This document shows positions 18,431 through 27,333 of a DNA stretch of 64,000 nt, piece after piece. The translations under genes were made by a program, and so were the position numbers. The first letter of the stretch is position 1; each line of letters starts with the position of its first letter. Under the pieces are notes generated by a model. That model saw only the letters and a program-made list of their open reading frames with translations, made no database searches and was not told the DNA's origin. Origin of the DNA: JAQBQB01 sp963757185. Its GTDB lineage: Bacteria; Gemmatimonadota; Gemmatimonadetes; Gemmatimonadales; Gemmatimonadaceae. Location: NCBI GenBank assembly GCA_963757185.1, contig CAVWQI010000001.1, positions 310,001 through 374,000 of the forward strand, in the 5' to 3' direction.

Positions 18431-19708
18431 ATGCAGCTCGAGACGCACGTGCCCCCCGCATGGCCGCTTCCCGCGGCGGAGCTACGTCCCGCGCTCGAAC
18501 TGGCGCTGACGCTCGCGCGCGCGGACATGACCGTACTGTTGCTTCATGACGAAACGGCCGGGGCCCTCGTCCCCGCCGCGGCGTTTGGCATCGACGACGA
18601 CCAGATCGCGCTGATCGGCGCTCACACGCCCGGCGCCGACCCGTTCAGCGTCGCTCTGCTCGAGCATCGCCGAGTCGTCGTGCGCGACGCATTGGAACGC
18701 AACGAGTCGTTCGGTCCTCTCGCCAGCGCGCTCGGCTTCCGCGGCATCGAGCTCGTTCCGCTGTTCGCCATCGACGGGCAGACCATCGGCGAGCTGGTGA
18801 TGATGTTCCGCGAGGCGCGCACGACGAGCAAGCGGATGGTGAAACTGGTCGAGCAATGCGCGCGTCTCGTCGTCGTCGCCGTCAGTCAGGCGCGCGGCCG
18901 CGCCGACGCCGAGCGAGCTCGGGAACGCACCGAGCAAGCGGGGCGCGCCAAGATCCAATTCTTCGCGCGCATGAGTCACGAGCTGCGGACGCCGCTCCAA
19001 TCGATCGCCGGCTATATCGACCTGCTCCGTGTCGGAGCCGCCGATCCGCCGACGCCCGAACAAGCCCGATTGCTCGCTCGCGTCCACGACAGCGAAGAAG
19101 TGCTCGTCCACGTCATCGACGATCTCATCACGTTCTCGCGCCTCGAGGCCGGGCACGTGTCCTATCAGATCGCGCCCGTCTCGGCGGCCGAGGCGATCCG
19201 TATCGCCCACTCCGTCGTGGCGCCGCTGGCGTCGAGCCATGACGTCTCGCTCGAGACCTCGACGTGCTCCGGGTTGTTCGTGTCCGCCGACGGCGACAAG
19301 TTGAAACAGATTCTCGTGAATCTCGCGGCGAACGCGGTGAAGTTCTGCGGCAAGGGCGGCGTGGTGCGCATCTCGTGTCAGAGAGACGCCGACAGCGTGT
19401 GCTTCGACGTCAGCGACAACGGACCCGGAATTCCGGGCGACCGTCTGGGCGACATCTTCGAGCCGTACGTCCAACTCTCTACGCCGGCGTTCGAGGGATT
19501 CGGCGGAACCGGTCTTGGCCTCGCGATCAGTCGCGAGTTCGCCACCGGAATGCACGGGCAGCTCACCGTGGCGAGCAATCTCGGGCGCGGATCGGTGTTC
19601 ACGCTGAGGATTCCGAGCGCCGCGTCGCTCGCGGTGACCGCGGCGACGACTGCCACGACCACGCGCGACTCCGCGGCGCCCTTGGCCGACACCACTCCGG
19701 CGGCGTGA
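18431..19708 (+). CDS. GAF-domain sensor histidine kinase
   Basis: A 425-residue soluble hybrid-type sensor. The N-terminal GAF-like domain covers about 15-150, a short coiled coil leads to HisKA (ARMSHELRTPLQSIAGY, His183), and a complete HATPase follows with the N-box LVNLAANAVKF, G1 DNGPGIPG and G2 GGTGLGLAISREF. A Thr/Ala-rich tail ends the protein. It lies 39 nt after the FixJ-type regulator and 7 nt before a stand-alone receiver, its likely partner. The GAF ligand is unknown. Confidence 0.88.
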   Translation: MQLETHVPPAWPLPAAELRPALELALTLARADMTVLLLHDETAGALVPAAAFGIDDDQIALIGAHTPGADPFSVALLEHRRVVVRDALERNESFGPLASALGFRGIELVPLFAIDGQTIGELVMMFREARTTSKRMVKLVEQCARLVVVAVSQARGRADAERARERTEQAGRAKIQFFARMSHELRTPLQSIAGYIDLLRVGAADPPTPEQARLLARVHDSEEVLVHVIDDLITFSRLEAGHVSYQIAPVSAAEAIRIAHSVVAPLASSHDVSLETSTCSGLFVSADGDKLKQILVNLAANAVKFCGKGGVVRISCQRDADSVCFDVSDNGPGIPGDRLGDIFEPYVQLSTPAFEGFGGTGLGLAISREFATGMHGQLTVASNLGRGSVFTLRIPSAASLAVTAATTATTTRDSAAPLADTTPAA

Positions 19709-19715
19709 CGAGTTC

Positions 19716-20135
19716 ATGAGCGCGCTCGAGCTTCCGGCGCGGCGACGTGCGCCCTGCACCGTGCTCGTGGTCGACGACGACGACGCCACGCGCCTCGCCG
19801 CGCGCGTCGTCCTCGAGCACTACGGATTCGTCGTCCGCGAGGCCAGCAGGGGACTCGAGGCGCTCGCGCTGGCGCAGATGAGCCGGCCACGCGTTGTACT
19901 TCTCGACGTCGTGCTCCCGGAGATCGACGGTCCACAGCTCGCCGAGATGCTGCGGCGCGACCCCGCCATGTGCGACGCGGCGCTCATCGCGGTCTCCGCG
20001 TCGCCGGCCGACGAGGATCGCCGTCGCGCGCTCGACGCGGGGTGTAACGAATTTCTTTACAAGCCGATGACACCCGCGTCGCTGGCCGGCGCGATCATCC
20101 GCCAGGCAAGGCGACCGCCCCGAATACGACTTTGA
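19716..20135 (+). CDS. Single-domain response regulator
   Basis: A 139-residue protein with one receiver domain: VLVVDDDDAT, phospho-Asp in VLLDVVLPEIDG, IAVSASPA and FLYKPMTP. It begins 7 nt after the GAF kinase stop codon and is its probable phospho-acceptor. A basic tail (RQARRPPRIRL) ends it. Confidence 0.87.
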   Translation: MSALELPARRRAPCTVLVVDDDDATRLAARVVLEHYGFVVREASRGLEALALAQMSRPRVVLLDVVLPEIDGPQLAEMLRRDPAMCDAALIAVSASPADEDRRRALDAGCNEFLYKPMTPASLAGAIIRQARRPPRIRL

Positions 20136-20197
20136 TCCTATGGAGCCGACGGCCTGGGCGGGGCAACTATGCCTCCCCGCTCCAAACCCCCTTCTAA

Positions 20198-20650
20198 ATG
20201 TCTCTTCCTCTCCGGCAGTCCGACCTCGCTCGTCAGAACTTCCTCAGCGCGACCGCGATGCTGCCGCCGTGCGTGCTCGTGGTCGACGACCACGAGGAAA
20301 GCCGCACCATCGCCCGCCTGGTTCTCGAGCGCGCAGGATTTCGAGTGGCCGAGGCGTCGACCGGTTCGGAGGGTCTCCGCCTCGCGGGGCTTCTGCGTCC
20401 CGCGGTGGTCCTCCTCGACCTCATCATGCCGGGCCTCGACGGATGGGAGCTTTCACGTCAGCTCCACAAGAATCCGGCGACCGCCGGGGCGGCCGTCATC
20501 GCGTTGACCGCCGTGGCAATCCCCGAGGATCACGATCGCGCGATTCTGGCGGGGTGCGACGCCGTGCTCACCAAACCGGTGCGCCCGATCCGAATCGTCG
20601 AAACCGTCCAGCAGTTCGTCAGTCCGACGCGGATCGCCGCGCGCGTCTGA
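20198..20650 (+). CDS. Single-domain response regulator
   Basis: A 150-residue protein with a receiver domain starting about residue 25: VLVVDDHEES, phospho-Asp in VLLDLIMPGLDGWE, IALTAVAIPED and VLTKPVRP. It is similar to the preceding receiver and may be an old duplicate. In-frame ATG 20258 (MLPPCVLVV) is an alternative start that would remove 20 non-domain residues. A perfect hairpin follows. Confidence 0.85.
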   Translation: MSLPLRQSDLARQNFLSATAMLPPCVLVVDDHEESRTIARLVLERAGFRVAEASTGSEGLRLAGLLRPAVVLLDLIMPGLDGWELSRQLHKNPATAGAAVIALTAVAIPEDHDRAILAGCDAVLTKPVRPIRIVETVQQFVSPTRIAARV

Positions 20651-20679
20651 CGCGCGCGGGACATCGAAAGCGCATGATT

Positions 20680-20703
20680 GGCTGACGGCGCCCGCCGTCA
20701 GCC
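20680..20703. terminator. Bidirectional terminator between converging response regulators
   Basis: GGCTGACGGC and GCCGTCAGCC form perfect 10-bp arms with a 4-nt loop. It covers the stop codon of the minus-strand regulator and lies 30 nt beyond the plus-strand one. Confidence 0.7.
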
Positions 20704-21402
20704 GAGCGCCGGAACCGCTTCGCGCGGGTCTCGGTTCGCTTCGCGCGGGTCTCGGTTCGTTGCGTCGCGCTTCTCGCCGTTCAACGTGTCGTACATCCTG
20801 ACGAGATCGGCGATCGACTCGGCCTGCATCTTCGTCATGACGCGCGCGCGGTGAACCTTGATCGTTTTCTCGGTCGTGCCCAGGGCCGCCGCGATCTGCT
20901 TGTTGAGCCGACCCGCGGCGACCCAGGAGAAGACCTCGCGCTCGCGCCGCGTCAGTTTGCCGACGCGCGCCCGGAGCTCCGTCGTCAGCGCCTCTTCTTC
21001 CCATTGCCGCCGCGCCGCGTCGGCCGCTCGGCCGAGCGAGGCGAGCAGCACGGGCTCGTCGCACGGCTTCTCGAGAAAGTCGAGCGCGCCGGCGCGAATC
21101 GCGCGCACGGACGTGGCGACGTCGCCGTGACCGGAGAGGAACACCGTCGGAATCTTGATGCCCCGTTCGGTCAGCATCGATTGCAACGTCAGCCCGTCGG
21201 TGCCGGGCATGCGGAGATCGACGAGGAGCATCTGCGGCTGCCATCGCTCGAGCGACGACAGGAATGCGTTGGCCGACGGGAATGTCGTCACGTCGTAGCC
21301 ACACATCGACAACATGCGCGAGAGTGAGCGCAGCACGGTCGCGTCGTCGTCGACGAGAGCGATCTGCCATCGCGGATCGGGACTCTTCGGTATCGCGAGC
21401 AT
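20698..21402 (-). CDS. FixJ-type response regulator with repeated C-terminal tail
   Basis: A 234-residue regulator. The receiver (LVDDDATVLRSL, phospho-Asp in LLVDLRMPGTDG, FLSGHGD, LEKPCDE) is followed by a LuxR-type HTH (LTRREREVFSWVAAGRLNKQIA, TTEKTIKVHRARVM). The C-terminus carries two copies of NRDPREA. ATG 21402 is used; GTG 21414 overlaps the stop of the upstream kinase gene by one base and is possible. It follows the PAS kinase in a two-gene operon, like FixL-FixJ. Confidence 0.87.
   Translation of the reverse strand: MLAIPKSPDPRWQIALVDDDATVLRSLSRMLSMCGYDVTTFPSANAFLSSLERWQPQMLLVDLRMPGTDGLTLQSMLTERGIKIPTVFLSGHGDVATSVRAIRAGALDFLEKPCDEPVLLASLGRAADAARRQWEEEALTTELRARVGKLTRREREVFSWVAAGRLNKQIAAALGTTEKTIKVHRARVMTKMQAESIADLVRMYDTLNGEKRDATNRDPREANRDPREAVPALG
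20704..20764 (-). repeat. Direct repeat encoding the NRDPREA tail
   Basis: The 21-bp unit beginning CTTCGCGCGGGTCTCGGTTC occurs twice in tandem (about 20719-20739 and 20740-20760), giving NRDPREA twice at the protein C-terminus. Confidence 0.7.
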
Positions 21403-21413
21403 TGGCTGATCCA

Positions 21414-23015
21414 CTAGCAAGCGGGCAAGGTCACCCGGAATGCGGCGCCGCGTTCCTGTGGTGTTTCGAGTCGCACCTGGCCACCGTGAGCTTGCACGAT
21501 CGCGCGCACGATCGCGAGACCCAAGCCGGTGCCCTGGCGCTTCGTCGTAACAAACGGTTCGAACACCCGATCGCGCAAGGGCTCCGGGACGCCGACTCCG
21601 CTGTCGTGCACCCGAATCTCCACCTCGGAAGGCGAGACGCGGCGAGTCGTGACACTGACGTTACGTCGACCGAAGGGTTGTTCGTTGACCGCCTCGATCC
21701 CATTGAGAAGGAGGTTCATCAGCACCTGTTCGAGCTGTGCCCGCCCGCCGGCGACGGAGCCGGCGCCTGGATCCAACTCGAGGTCGATGACCACCTGTCG
21801 AATGATCGCGTCGCTCTTGAGCAGCCGCGCGACCTCCGAGACGATGTCGTTCACCGGAATCGGCTCGACGACGGCGTCGTCGCGTCGAACGATCCCTCGC
21901 GTCTGCCGCATCACGTCCGCCGCGCGCGCGGCGGCGTCGAGGATGTCGCGCGCGATTGGCTCGAGCTCTTCGTCGCCGGGGCGATTCCGCGCGAGACGTC
22001 TGATCGTGGACGCCGCCGTCATGATCACCGTCAACGGCTGATTCAGGTCGTGCGCGATCGTCGTCGCCAGCTCGCCGAGCGTGGCCAGTCGCTGCATGTG
22101 CGTGAGGTCGTCGAGCCGCCTCGTCAGCGACTCGGCCGCGGCGTGATCCGTGATCTCCTCCTGCATGACGAGCGCTCCCAGCGGCGGAGGCTCGAGGCGT
22201 AGGGCGCGGACGCGAAACCATCGCTCGGCAGGCTCACCGGGAACCGACCAGCTGTAGTCGATGAAGAAGCTCTCATCGACGCCGACCAGCACCCGTCGAA
22301 TTCCGTCGGCCGCTTCGCCGGCACGAGCGTTTCCCCACTCGCCGACCTGCCGGGCAACGTCGAGATAGCTGGCCCCCAGAAATGCGTCGTCGCGGCCGAA
22401 GCGGCGCGCCAGCTTCACCCACTCATGGTTGACCTCGATCACCACGCCGTCGCGGTCGAGGACCGCCGACGACGCGGGGAGAGCGTCCCACACCGAGCGG
22501 TACGTCCTCTCGGCCGATCGCGTGTAGTGCCAGCTGCTCCCCCGGGTGCCTTCGGCGTGGCCCGCAGCCGGGTGCTTGCCGGCGACCTCTCCGAGCCCCA
22601 GGGCCTCACGCAGGTGCCGCGTGGTGAGCCCCAGCGCCTCGAGCACGCGGTGTTCGTCCGTCACGTCGAGGTGCGCACCCGCAACGGTTCGGCCGTCGTC
22701 GTCGGCGCGAAGCACGCTGGTTCGGAGCCAGCGGACCGATCCGCCGGCGTCGTAGATGCGATACTCGCAGAACGCCCCGCGGTCCGGTCTGGCCTCGTGC
22801 GAGTGATCGAGAAACGACCGCAGCCGTCGGCGGTCTCGGTTATGGGTCCGGTCGAGCCAGAACCCGTCGGCTCGCCACGCGTCGCTGGCGTAGCCGAGCA
22901 TCCGAACGACCCCCGGGTCGATCGACTCGATCGCCCAAGTGCCGGCGCGCGCCGTCCACCGGACCACCCCCAGGGCGTCGATCGCGTCTCGGTTCGCAAC
23001 GTACTGAGTGTGCAT
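21414..23015 (-). CDS. PAS-domain sensor histidine kinase (FixL/NodV-like)
   Basis: A 533-residue soluble kinase. It has two PAS/PAC modules (about 25-120, ending VAGAHLDVTDEHR, and about 170-290, ending VMQEEITDHAAA), HisKA with TIAHDLNQPLTVIM (His322), and a complete HATPase (LMNLLLNGIEAV, DSGVGVP, GTGLGLAIVRAIVQAHGG). The AHDLNQPL wording is typical of the FixL/DctB HPK4 class. No haem His pattern is evident in either PAS, so the signal is unknown. It is first gene of the pair with the FixJ-type regulator; a TTGGAC palindrome lies 110 nt upstream. Confidence 0.88.
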   Translation of the reverse strand: MHTQYVANRDAIDALGVVRWTARAGTWAIESIDPGVVRMLGYASDAWRADGFWLDRTHNRDRRRLRSFLDHSHEARPDRGAFCEYRIYDAGGSVRWLRTSVLRADDDGRTVAGAHLDVTDEHRVLEALGLTTRHLREALGLGEVAGKHPAAGHAEGTRGSSWHYTRSAERTYRSVWDALPASSAVLDRDGVVIEVNHEWVKLARRFGRDDAFLGASYLDVARQVGEWGNARAGEAADGIRRVLVGVDESFFIDYSWSVPGEPAERWFRVRALRLEPPPLGALVMQEEITDHAAAESLTRRLDDLTHMQRLATLGELATTIAHDLNQPLTVIMTAASTIRRLARNRPGDEELEPIARDILDAAARAADVMRQTRGIVRRDDAVVEPIPVNDIVSEVARLLKSDAIIRQVVIDLELDPGAGSVAGGRAQLEQVLMNLLLNGIEAVNEQPFGRRNVSVTTRRVSPSEVEIRVHDSGVGVPEPLRDRVFEPFVTTKRQGTGLGLAIVRAIVQAHGGQVRLETPQERGAAFRVTLPAC

Positions 23016-23124
23016 TGGGGACCGATGGGAATGTCGCGCCGTCGTCCGTCGCCGGGCCGGCCGCAGCGGTCTCCAATATAAGAATGCTCCTACGCCGACC
23101 TAGGGTTCGGGGACCAACGGCATG

Positions 23125-23140
23125 TTGGACGTTGGTCCAA
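23125..23140 (-). promoter_or_regulatory. TTGGAC palindrome upstream of the PAS kinase
   Basis: TTGGAC-GTTG-GTCCAA, the most symmetrical copy, with perfect 6-bp arms. It is 110 nt before the kinase start and beyond the terminator of the upstream lipoprotein gene, so it probably belongs to the kinase promoter. Confidence 0.6.
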
Positions 23141-23148
23141 TGGTCGAT

Positions 23149-23182
23149 GGGCCGGCGGACCCGTCTTTCAGTCCACCGGCCC
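23149..23182 (-). terminator. Terminator of the DUF4136 lipoprotein gene
   Basis: GGGCCGGCGGAC and GTCCACCGGCCC pair over 12 bp (one wobble position) with a 10-nt loop, 20 nt after the lipoprotein stop codon. Confidence 0.65.
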
Positions 23183-23202
23183 AGTAACCCCGCCTACGCG
23201 TC

Positions 23203-23928
23203 TTACAAAGGATTTACGACTACGGGCGTCGCCACGAGGTACGGCGACAGCGCGAACATCTTGTCGATCGCGGTCGTGATCGTGAGCGTCGTGATCGACC
23301 CGTTCAACAAGCCGGTGGCAACGCCGGCCCAGGCCGCCTGGATGGTTTCGTTGGCCTGGTCGATGCTCGACGTCGGCACGATGGTAACGATCAGCGTGCC
23401 CCGGTCAAACGCGGTCACGCCGATCACCGGAGCCCACGGGAAAATGATGCCCCACGCCGAGCTGAACCCCGGCGTAAAGAAATTGAAAACAGGCGAGAAT
23501 CCCCAGAAGTTGAACCACGGGAAGGTGACGAACGCGGGCGAATTGTCCGTGGCCGTCACGCCGACGAGCGCGACGAAATCGGGAGTGACGCCCGGGGTGT
23601 TGCTGACGTCCGTATAGCCGCGCGCCAGCAGGTCCGCGCGGACCTGATTCAGCGCGACGGCGTCGAACTGGCCGGTGATGGGCAGCGGCGTCCCGGTGAT
23701 GGGAACGAGGTGCGCGACCGTGTCCGGCATGGCGAACGTATGGAGCGTAGTGAAGTTGAAATTGGAATCCTTGAACGTCGTCACGACCCCCGATGATATC
23801 ACCCCAACGAGGTTGTTGTTGTCGCTGCAGCCGATGCCCGCCAGCACGGCGACACCGCTCAGGAGACCGAGTGTTCGCCGGAGGCCAAATGCGCGGCGCC
23901 GCGTCTCCCCCTTGATGCTTCTGACCAT
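23203..23928 (-). CDS. DUF4136-like lipoprotein
   Basis: A 241-residue exported protein. A basic N-terminus and hydrophobic leader end at a weak lipobox (AGIGC). The DUF4136 pattern is clear: VVTTFKDSNFNFTTLHTFAM, then VALNQVRADLLARGYTDV and PDFVALVGVTATDN, followed by an aromatic Phe/Trp/Pro-rich insert (about 130-165). ATG 23928 is set by the strong GGAGGA ribosome-binding site 5-10 nt upstream. The role is unknown. A TTGGTCCAA half-site lies about 105 nt upstream. Confidence 0.78.
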   Translation of the reverse strand: MVRSIKGETRRRAFGLRRTLGLLSGVAVLAGIGCSDNNNLVGVISSGVVTTFKDSNFNFTTLHTFAMPDTVAHLVPITGTPLPITGQFDAVALNQVRADLLARGYTDVSNTPGVTPDFVALVGVTATDNSPAFVTFPWFNFWGFSPVFNFFTPGFSSAWGIIFPWAPVIGVTAFDRGTLIVTIVPTSSIDQANETIQAAWAGVATGLLNGSITTLTITTAIDKMFALSPYLVATPVVVNPL

Positions 23929-24031
23929 GTGCTCCTCCAAAGGTGCTGTCGTGGTTGACTCGCGGCACGCGCCGCACATCCACTTTGGCGGTGGAGCGCC
24001 CGGCGACGTATTGGCTGTTGGCCCGTCGTCC

Positions 24032-24040
24032 TTGGTCCAA
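24032..24040 (-). promoter_or_regulatory. TTGGTCCAA half-site upstream of the DUF4136 lipoprotein
   Basis: Reads TTGGACCAAGGAC on the minus strand, 104 nt before the lipoprotein start. It keeps the left arm and spacer of the palindrome but not the right arm. Confidence 0.35.
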
Positions 24041-24072
24041 TGCGCTGCGCCGCCGCGCCGTCATGGCTGGCA

Positions 24073-24088
24073 TTGGACTAAAGTCCAC
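24073..24088 (+). promoter_or_regulatory. TTGGAC palindrome upstream of the MASE1 kinase
   Basis: TTGGAC-TAAA-GTCCAC followed by TGTGGGG. It is 72 nt before the kinase start and matches the aspA-upstream site over about 23 positions. Confidence 0.55.
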
Positions 24089-24159
24089 TGTGGGGCGCGG
24101 CCTCGGTCGCGCACGCTACACCCCGATTTCGGGCCGGCGGATACGATGGATTCCACCCG

Positions 24160-26769
24160 ATGGCGGGAGACACCAACACCGTGACGCGCGAGCGCTCGCG
24201 GCAGCTTGCGTTGATGGCGATTGCCACCGGCGCGGCGTACTACGCCGCCGCCAGAGTCGGGCTGGCGCTCACACCGAGCGCGGAAGCCTTGTCGACGCTG
24301 TGGCCGCCCAACGCCGTCCTGCTCGGCGCTCTGCTGCTCGCGCCGCTCGAGTGGTGGCCCGCGCTCATCTTCGCGACGTTCCCAGCGCACCTCGTCGTCG
24401 AGCTCCAGGGTGGCGTGCCCCTCGGCATGGTGCTGTCATGGTATGTGAGCAACTGCGCCGAGGCGTTCATCGGCGCCGCGTGCATCAGGTATCTGATCCC
24501 GCGACCCGTCCGCTTCGACAGCTTCAGGCGCGTCGCGATTTTCATCGGGTTCGGCGCCTTCCTCGCCCCGTTCCTCACCTCGTTCCTCGACATCGGATTC
24601 GTCCGCCTCAACGGCTGGCACAGCAACTCGGCGGACTACTGGACGATGTGGCGCGGGCGGTTCTTCTCGAACGCGCTCGCCATTCTGACGCTCGTGCCGG
24701 CCATCGTGCCGTGGGACGTCGAGACGTTAAAGGCGATTCGCGTGATGCGAGCGCCCCGGCTCGCCGAGGGGGCGCTTCTCGGAGTGGGGCTGCTCCTCGT
24801 GTGTACGCTGGTGGTTTGGCGGGAGCCGGCCTTGCCGCTTACCGCCCACATTCTCCTGTTCGTGCCGCTGCCGTTTCTGCTCTGGGCCGCTGTGCGGTTC
24901 GGGCCGGGCGGCGCGGGTGCCTGTTTGTTGACCTTCTCCGTGTTGACGATCTGGGGCGTCGTTCACGGAGAGGGTCCCTTCGTCGGCCCGGCAGAACCCG
25001 ACGACATCCTGTCCATCCAGCTGTACCTCATCGTCACCTATATCCCGATCATGGTGCTGTCCGCGGTCACTCGGGAGCGGACGCACGCGGAGTCGTTGGC
25101 GCGTCGCAACGAGGAGCGGCTCAATCTCGTACTCGGCGCGGCACAGATGGGCACGTGGGACCTCGACATCTCTAGCGGACGCACGACACTGTGCGGCCGC
25201 TCGCGCGAGATCTTCGGGCTCGCCGACGCACCGTGCGAGATCGGATGGTCCACGTTCGCGGACTCGCTCGGCGACGCTGACCGCGACCGCGTCGAAGCCG
25301 CGACGACTCGCGCCATCCAGCACGACGAGCCGTACGAGGTCGAGGTCCAAGTCGGCGTGGCGGAGTCCGGCACGCGCTGGGTACTCAGTAAAGGAAGCGT
25401 GGTGCGCGATTCTCACGGACGTCCACTGCGCATGCTCGGCATTCACGTCGACGTCACCGAACGAAAGCAGGCCGAGGCGGCGCTGCGAGAGGAGGCCGCG
25501 CTCCGCGCCCTCCGCGAAGAGCTCGAACAGCGTGTGGCGGAGCGCACCGCCGAGCTGTCGCTCATCAACCGCGTGCTGCTCGAGGAGATCGACGTGCGCG
25601 AACGCATCGGCCGAGCGCTCCGCGCGTCGGAGGAGCGGTTCGCCAAGGCGTTCCGCGCCAGCCCCGACGCGATGTCGATCATCCGCCGGGCCGACGCCCG
25701 CATCATCGAAGTCAACGAGCGCTGGGTCGCGATGTTCGGCTTCGCGCGCGAGGAGGCGATCGGGCAGACGCTTCAGTCGCTGGGGATCAGCCCGCGCGAC
25801 TCGAATCACCGCGACGGACTCGGGCCGCTGTCGTCGCCGCAGGGGTCGGTGCGCGACGCCGAGGTCGAGCTGCACAACCGGCGCGGTGAGGCGCTCTACG
25901 CGCTCGTGACCTCGGAGACCGTCGAGGTCGCGGGTGAGCAGTGCCTCATCGCGATGATCAGGGATGTCACCGAACGGCGTCGCGCCGAGCACGAAGTGGT
26001 CGCCCAGCGGCGGCAACTCGCCCATCTCGGGCGCGTCGCGCTCCTCGGCGAACTCTCGGGTGCCCTCGCCCACGAGTTGAACCAGCCACTCGCGGCGATT
26101 CTCGCGAACGCGCGGGCCGGACAACGAATGCTGTTCCGCGACGAGTTGGATCGCGTCGAGCTGAGCCGCATCCTCGAGGACATCGCCGCCGACGATCGGC
26201 GGGCCGGGAGCGTGATCCATCGCGTGCGCGCGATGCTGCGCCAGGGAGAAACCGAGCCGCAGCGCGTCGTCGCGAACGACCTCATCGCCGAGGTGCTCGA
26301 CCTCGCGCACAGCGACCTGATTCAGCGGAGCGTCACGGTCACGACGCGTCTCGATCCATCGCTGCCGTCCGTGGCGGCGGACCGCGTTCAGCTCCAGCAG
26401 GTGCTGCTGAACCTCATCGTCAACGCGTGCGACGCGATGGGCGACAACGCGCCGACGGATCGCCACATCTGGATCGCGACGGCGAACGAAGGCGCCGCCA
26501 TCCGTGTCTCGGTCTCCGACTGCGGCGCCGGGATCAGCCGTCACCCCGTCGACTCGGTCTTCGAGGCGTTCATCACGTCGAAAGCGCACGGGCTCGGACT
26601 CGGGCTTTCGATCTGCCGATCCATCGTCGACGGACACGGCGGCCGCATGTGGGCGTCGAACAACGAGGATCGCGGAGCGACCTTCACCTTCCTCTTGCCG
26701 AGGACCGAGGTCGCGCTCGAGGTACCGCCGGTTTGGAGGACTTCCGAGCTGATGGGAACGGCTCGCTGA
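24160..26769 (+). CDS. MASE1-PAS sensor histidine kinase
   Basis: An 869-residue membrane kinase. The N-terminal MASE1 sensor (about 15-300) has roughly eight membrane helices and the AALSTLWPPNAVLLGALLL-like opening (LSTLWPPNAV here). Two PAS/PAC modules follow (about 325-430, ending LGIHVDVTERKQAE, and about 490-610, ending MIRDVTERRRAE), joined by a coiled coil (LREELEQRVAERTAEL). HisKA has ALAHELNQPLAAI (His638). The HATPase is complete (LLNLIVNACDAM, DCGAGIS, GLGLGLSICRSIVDGHGG). No regulator lies directly downstream; it may use one of the nearby stand-alone receivers. Confidence 0.9.
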   Translation: MAGDTNTVTRERSRQLALMAIATGAAYYAAARVGLALTPSAEALSTLWPPNAVLLGALLLAPLEWWPALIFATFPAHLVVELQGGVPLGMVLSWYVSNCAEAFIGAACIRYLIPRPVRFDSFRRVAIFIGFGAFLAPFLTSFLDIGFVRLNGWHSNSADYWTMWRGRFFSNALAILTLVPAIVPWDVETLKAIRVMRAPRLAEGALLGVGLLLVCTLVVWREPALPLTAHILLFVPLPFLLWAAVRFGPGGAGACLLTFSVLTIWGVVHGEGPFVGPAEPDDILSIQLYLIVTYIPIMVLSAVTRERTHAESLARRNEERLNLVLGAAQMGTWDLDISSGRTTLCGRSREIFGLADAPCEIGWSTFADSLGDADRDRVEAATTRAIQHDEPYEVEVQVGVAESGTRWVLSKGSVVRDSHGRPLRMLGIHVDVTERKQAEAALREEAALRALREELEQRVAERTAELSLINRVLLEEIDVRERIGRALRASEERFAKAFRASPDAMSIIRRADARIIEVNERWVAMFGFAREEAIGQTLQSLGISPRDSNHRDGLGPLSSPQGSVRDAEVELHNRRGEALYALVTSETVEVAGEQCLIAMIRDVTERRRAEHEVVAQRRQLAHLGRVALLGELSGALAHELNQPLAAILANARAGQRMLFRDELDRVELSRILEDIAADDRRAGSVIHRVRAMLRQGETEPQRVVANDLIAEVLDLAHSDLIQRSVTVTTRLDPSLPSVAADRVQLQQVLLNLIVNACDAMGDNAPTDRHIWIATANEGAAIRVSVSDCGAGISRHPVDSVFEAFITSKAHGLGLGLSICRSIVDGHGGRMWASNNEDRGATFTFLLPRTEVALEVPPVWRTSELMGTAR

Positions 26770-26827
26770 CGGGCTCGCCATAGCGAGTCGGTCGCCATCG
26801 CGGCCCGAGGCTGGATGCTGTATCAAT

Positions 26828-27238
26828 GTGTTCCATCCGCTCGCGACGTCGAGAGACCGGCGATACGATCACGGCTCATCCTTGTATGAGAGCGGTGCCG
26901 TGTTCGACTTGGCGAGGACGATCCGGTTTGCAATTCCAACCGTCGTGGCTCGAGCTCTTCCCGTGTGGGATTTGTCAGCTCGCGCACGGATTGACGGAGA
27001 GCTGGGGCCGCGACTCGAGTATTTCGAGTATCGATATCCGCGGCACGAAGTCGTCCTCACGTGCGCCGCGCCGATGGCGCATTTCGTTCTTCGCCAGCTC
27101 CACACGCTCGCCGATAGAGCCGCGATGGAGGACGAAGTGAGCCTCGCGGCGGCGACGGCGCTCGCGATCTCGGCGGCGCGACAGGCCATCGCGGCGCCGC
27201 AAGAGGAAGCGCCCGGTCTGTCGCCGCGCGTTCCCTAG
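26828..27238 (+). CDS. Hypothetical protein
   Basis: A 136-residue frame starting at GTG 26828. The C-terminal half (APMAHFVLRQLHTLADRAA...AAATALAISAARQAIAAP) looks like two amphipathic helices with normal amino-acid composition, and the frame ends just before a good bidirectional terminator, supporting a real gene. No family is recognised and the true start may lie further downstream. Confidence 0.45.
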   Translation: MFHPLATSRDRRYDHGSSLYESGAVFDLARTIRFAIPTVVARALPVWDLSARARIDGELGPRLEYFEYRYPRHEVVLTCAAPMAHFVLRQLHTLADRAAMEDEVSLAAATALAISAARQAIAAPQEEAPGLSPRVP

Positions 27239-27262
27239 CGCCGATAGGTCTGGGCGCGGAAA

Positions 27263-27296
27263 CAGCCCGGCGGCGCCTCTTCGCGCCACCGGGCTG
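27263..27296. terminator. Bidirectional terminator before the pilin gene end
   Basis: CAGCCCGG..GCGC and GCGC..CCGGGCTG arms (8+4 bp with a 2-nt internal mismatch) with a CTCTTC loop. It serves the plus-strand hypothetical gene and the minus-strand pilin. Confidence 0.7.
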
Positions 27297-27333
27297 CTTC
27301 CCCGTCGTTCAATCCGTCAGGGGCGTTAAGCGT

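Noticed and set aside
19716..20650. The two adjacent receivers being one broken gene
   Set aside because: Each has a complete set of receiver motifs and its own start and stop; they are separate proteins.
24727..26826. 699-codon antisense frame across the MASE1 kinase
   Set aside because: No recognisable domain, and the kinase on the opposite strand is unambiguous.
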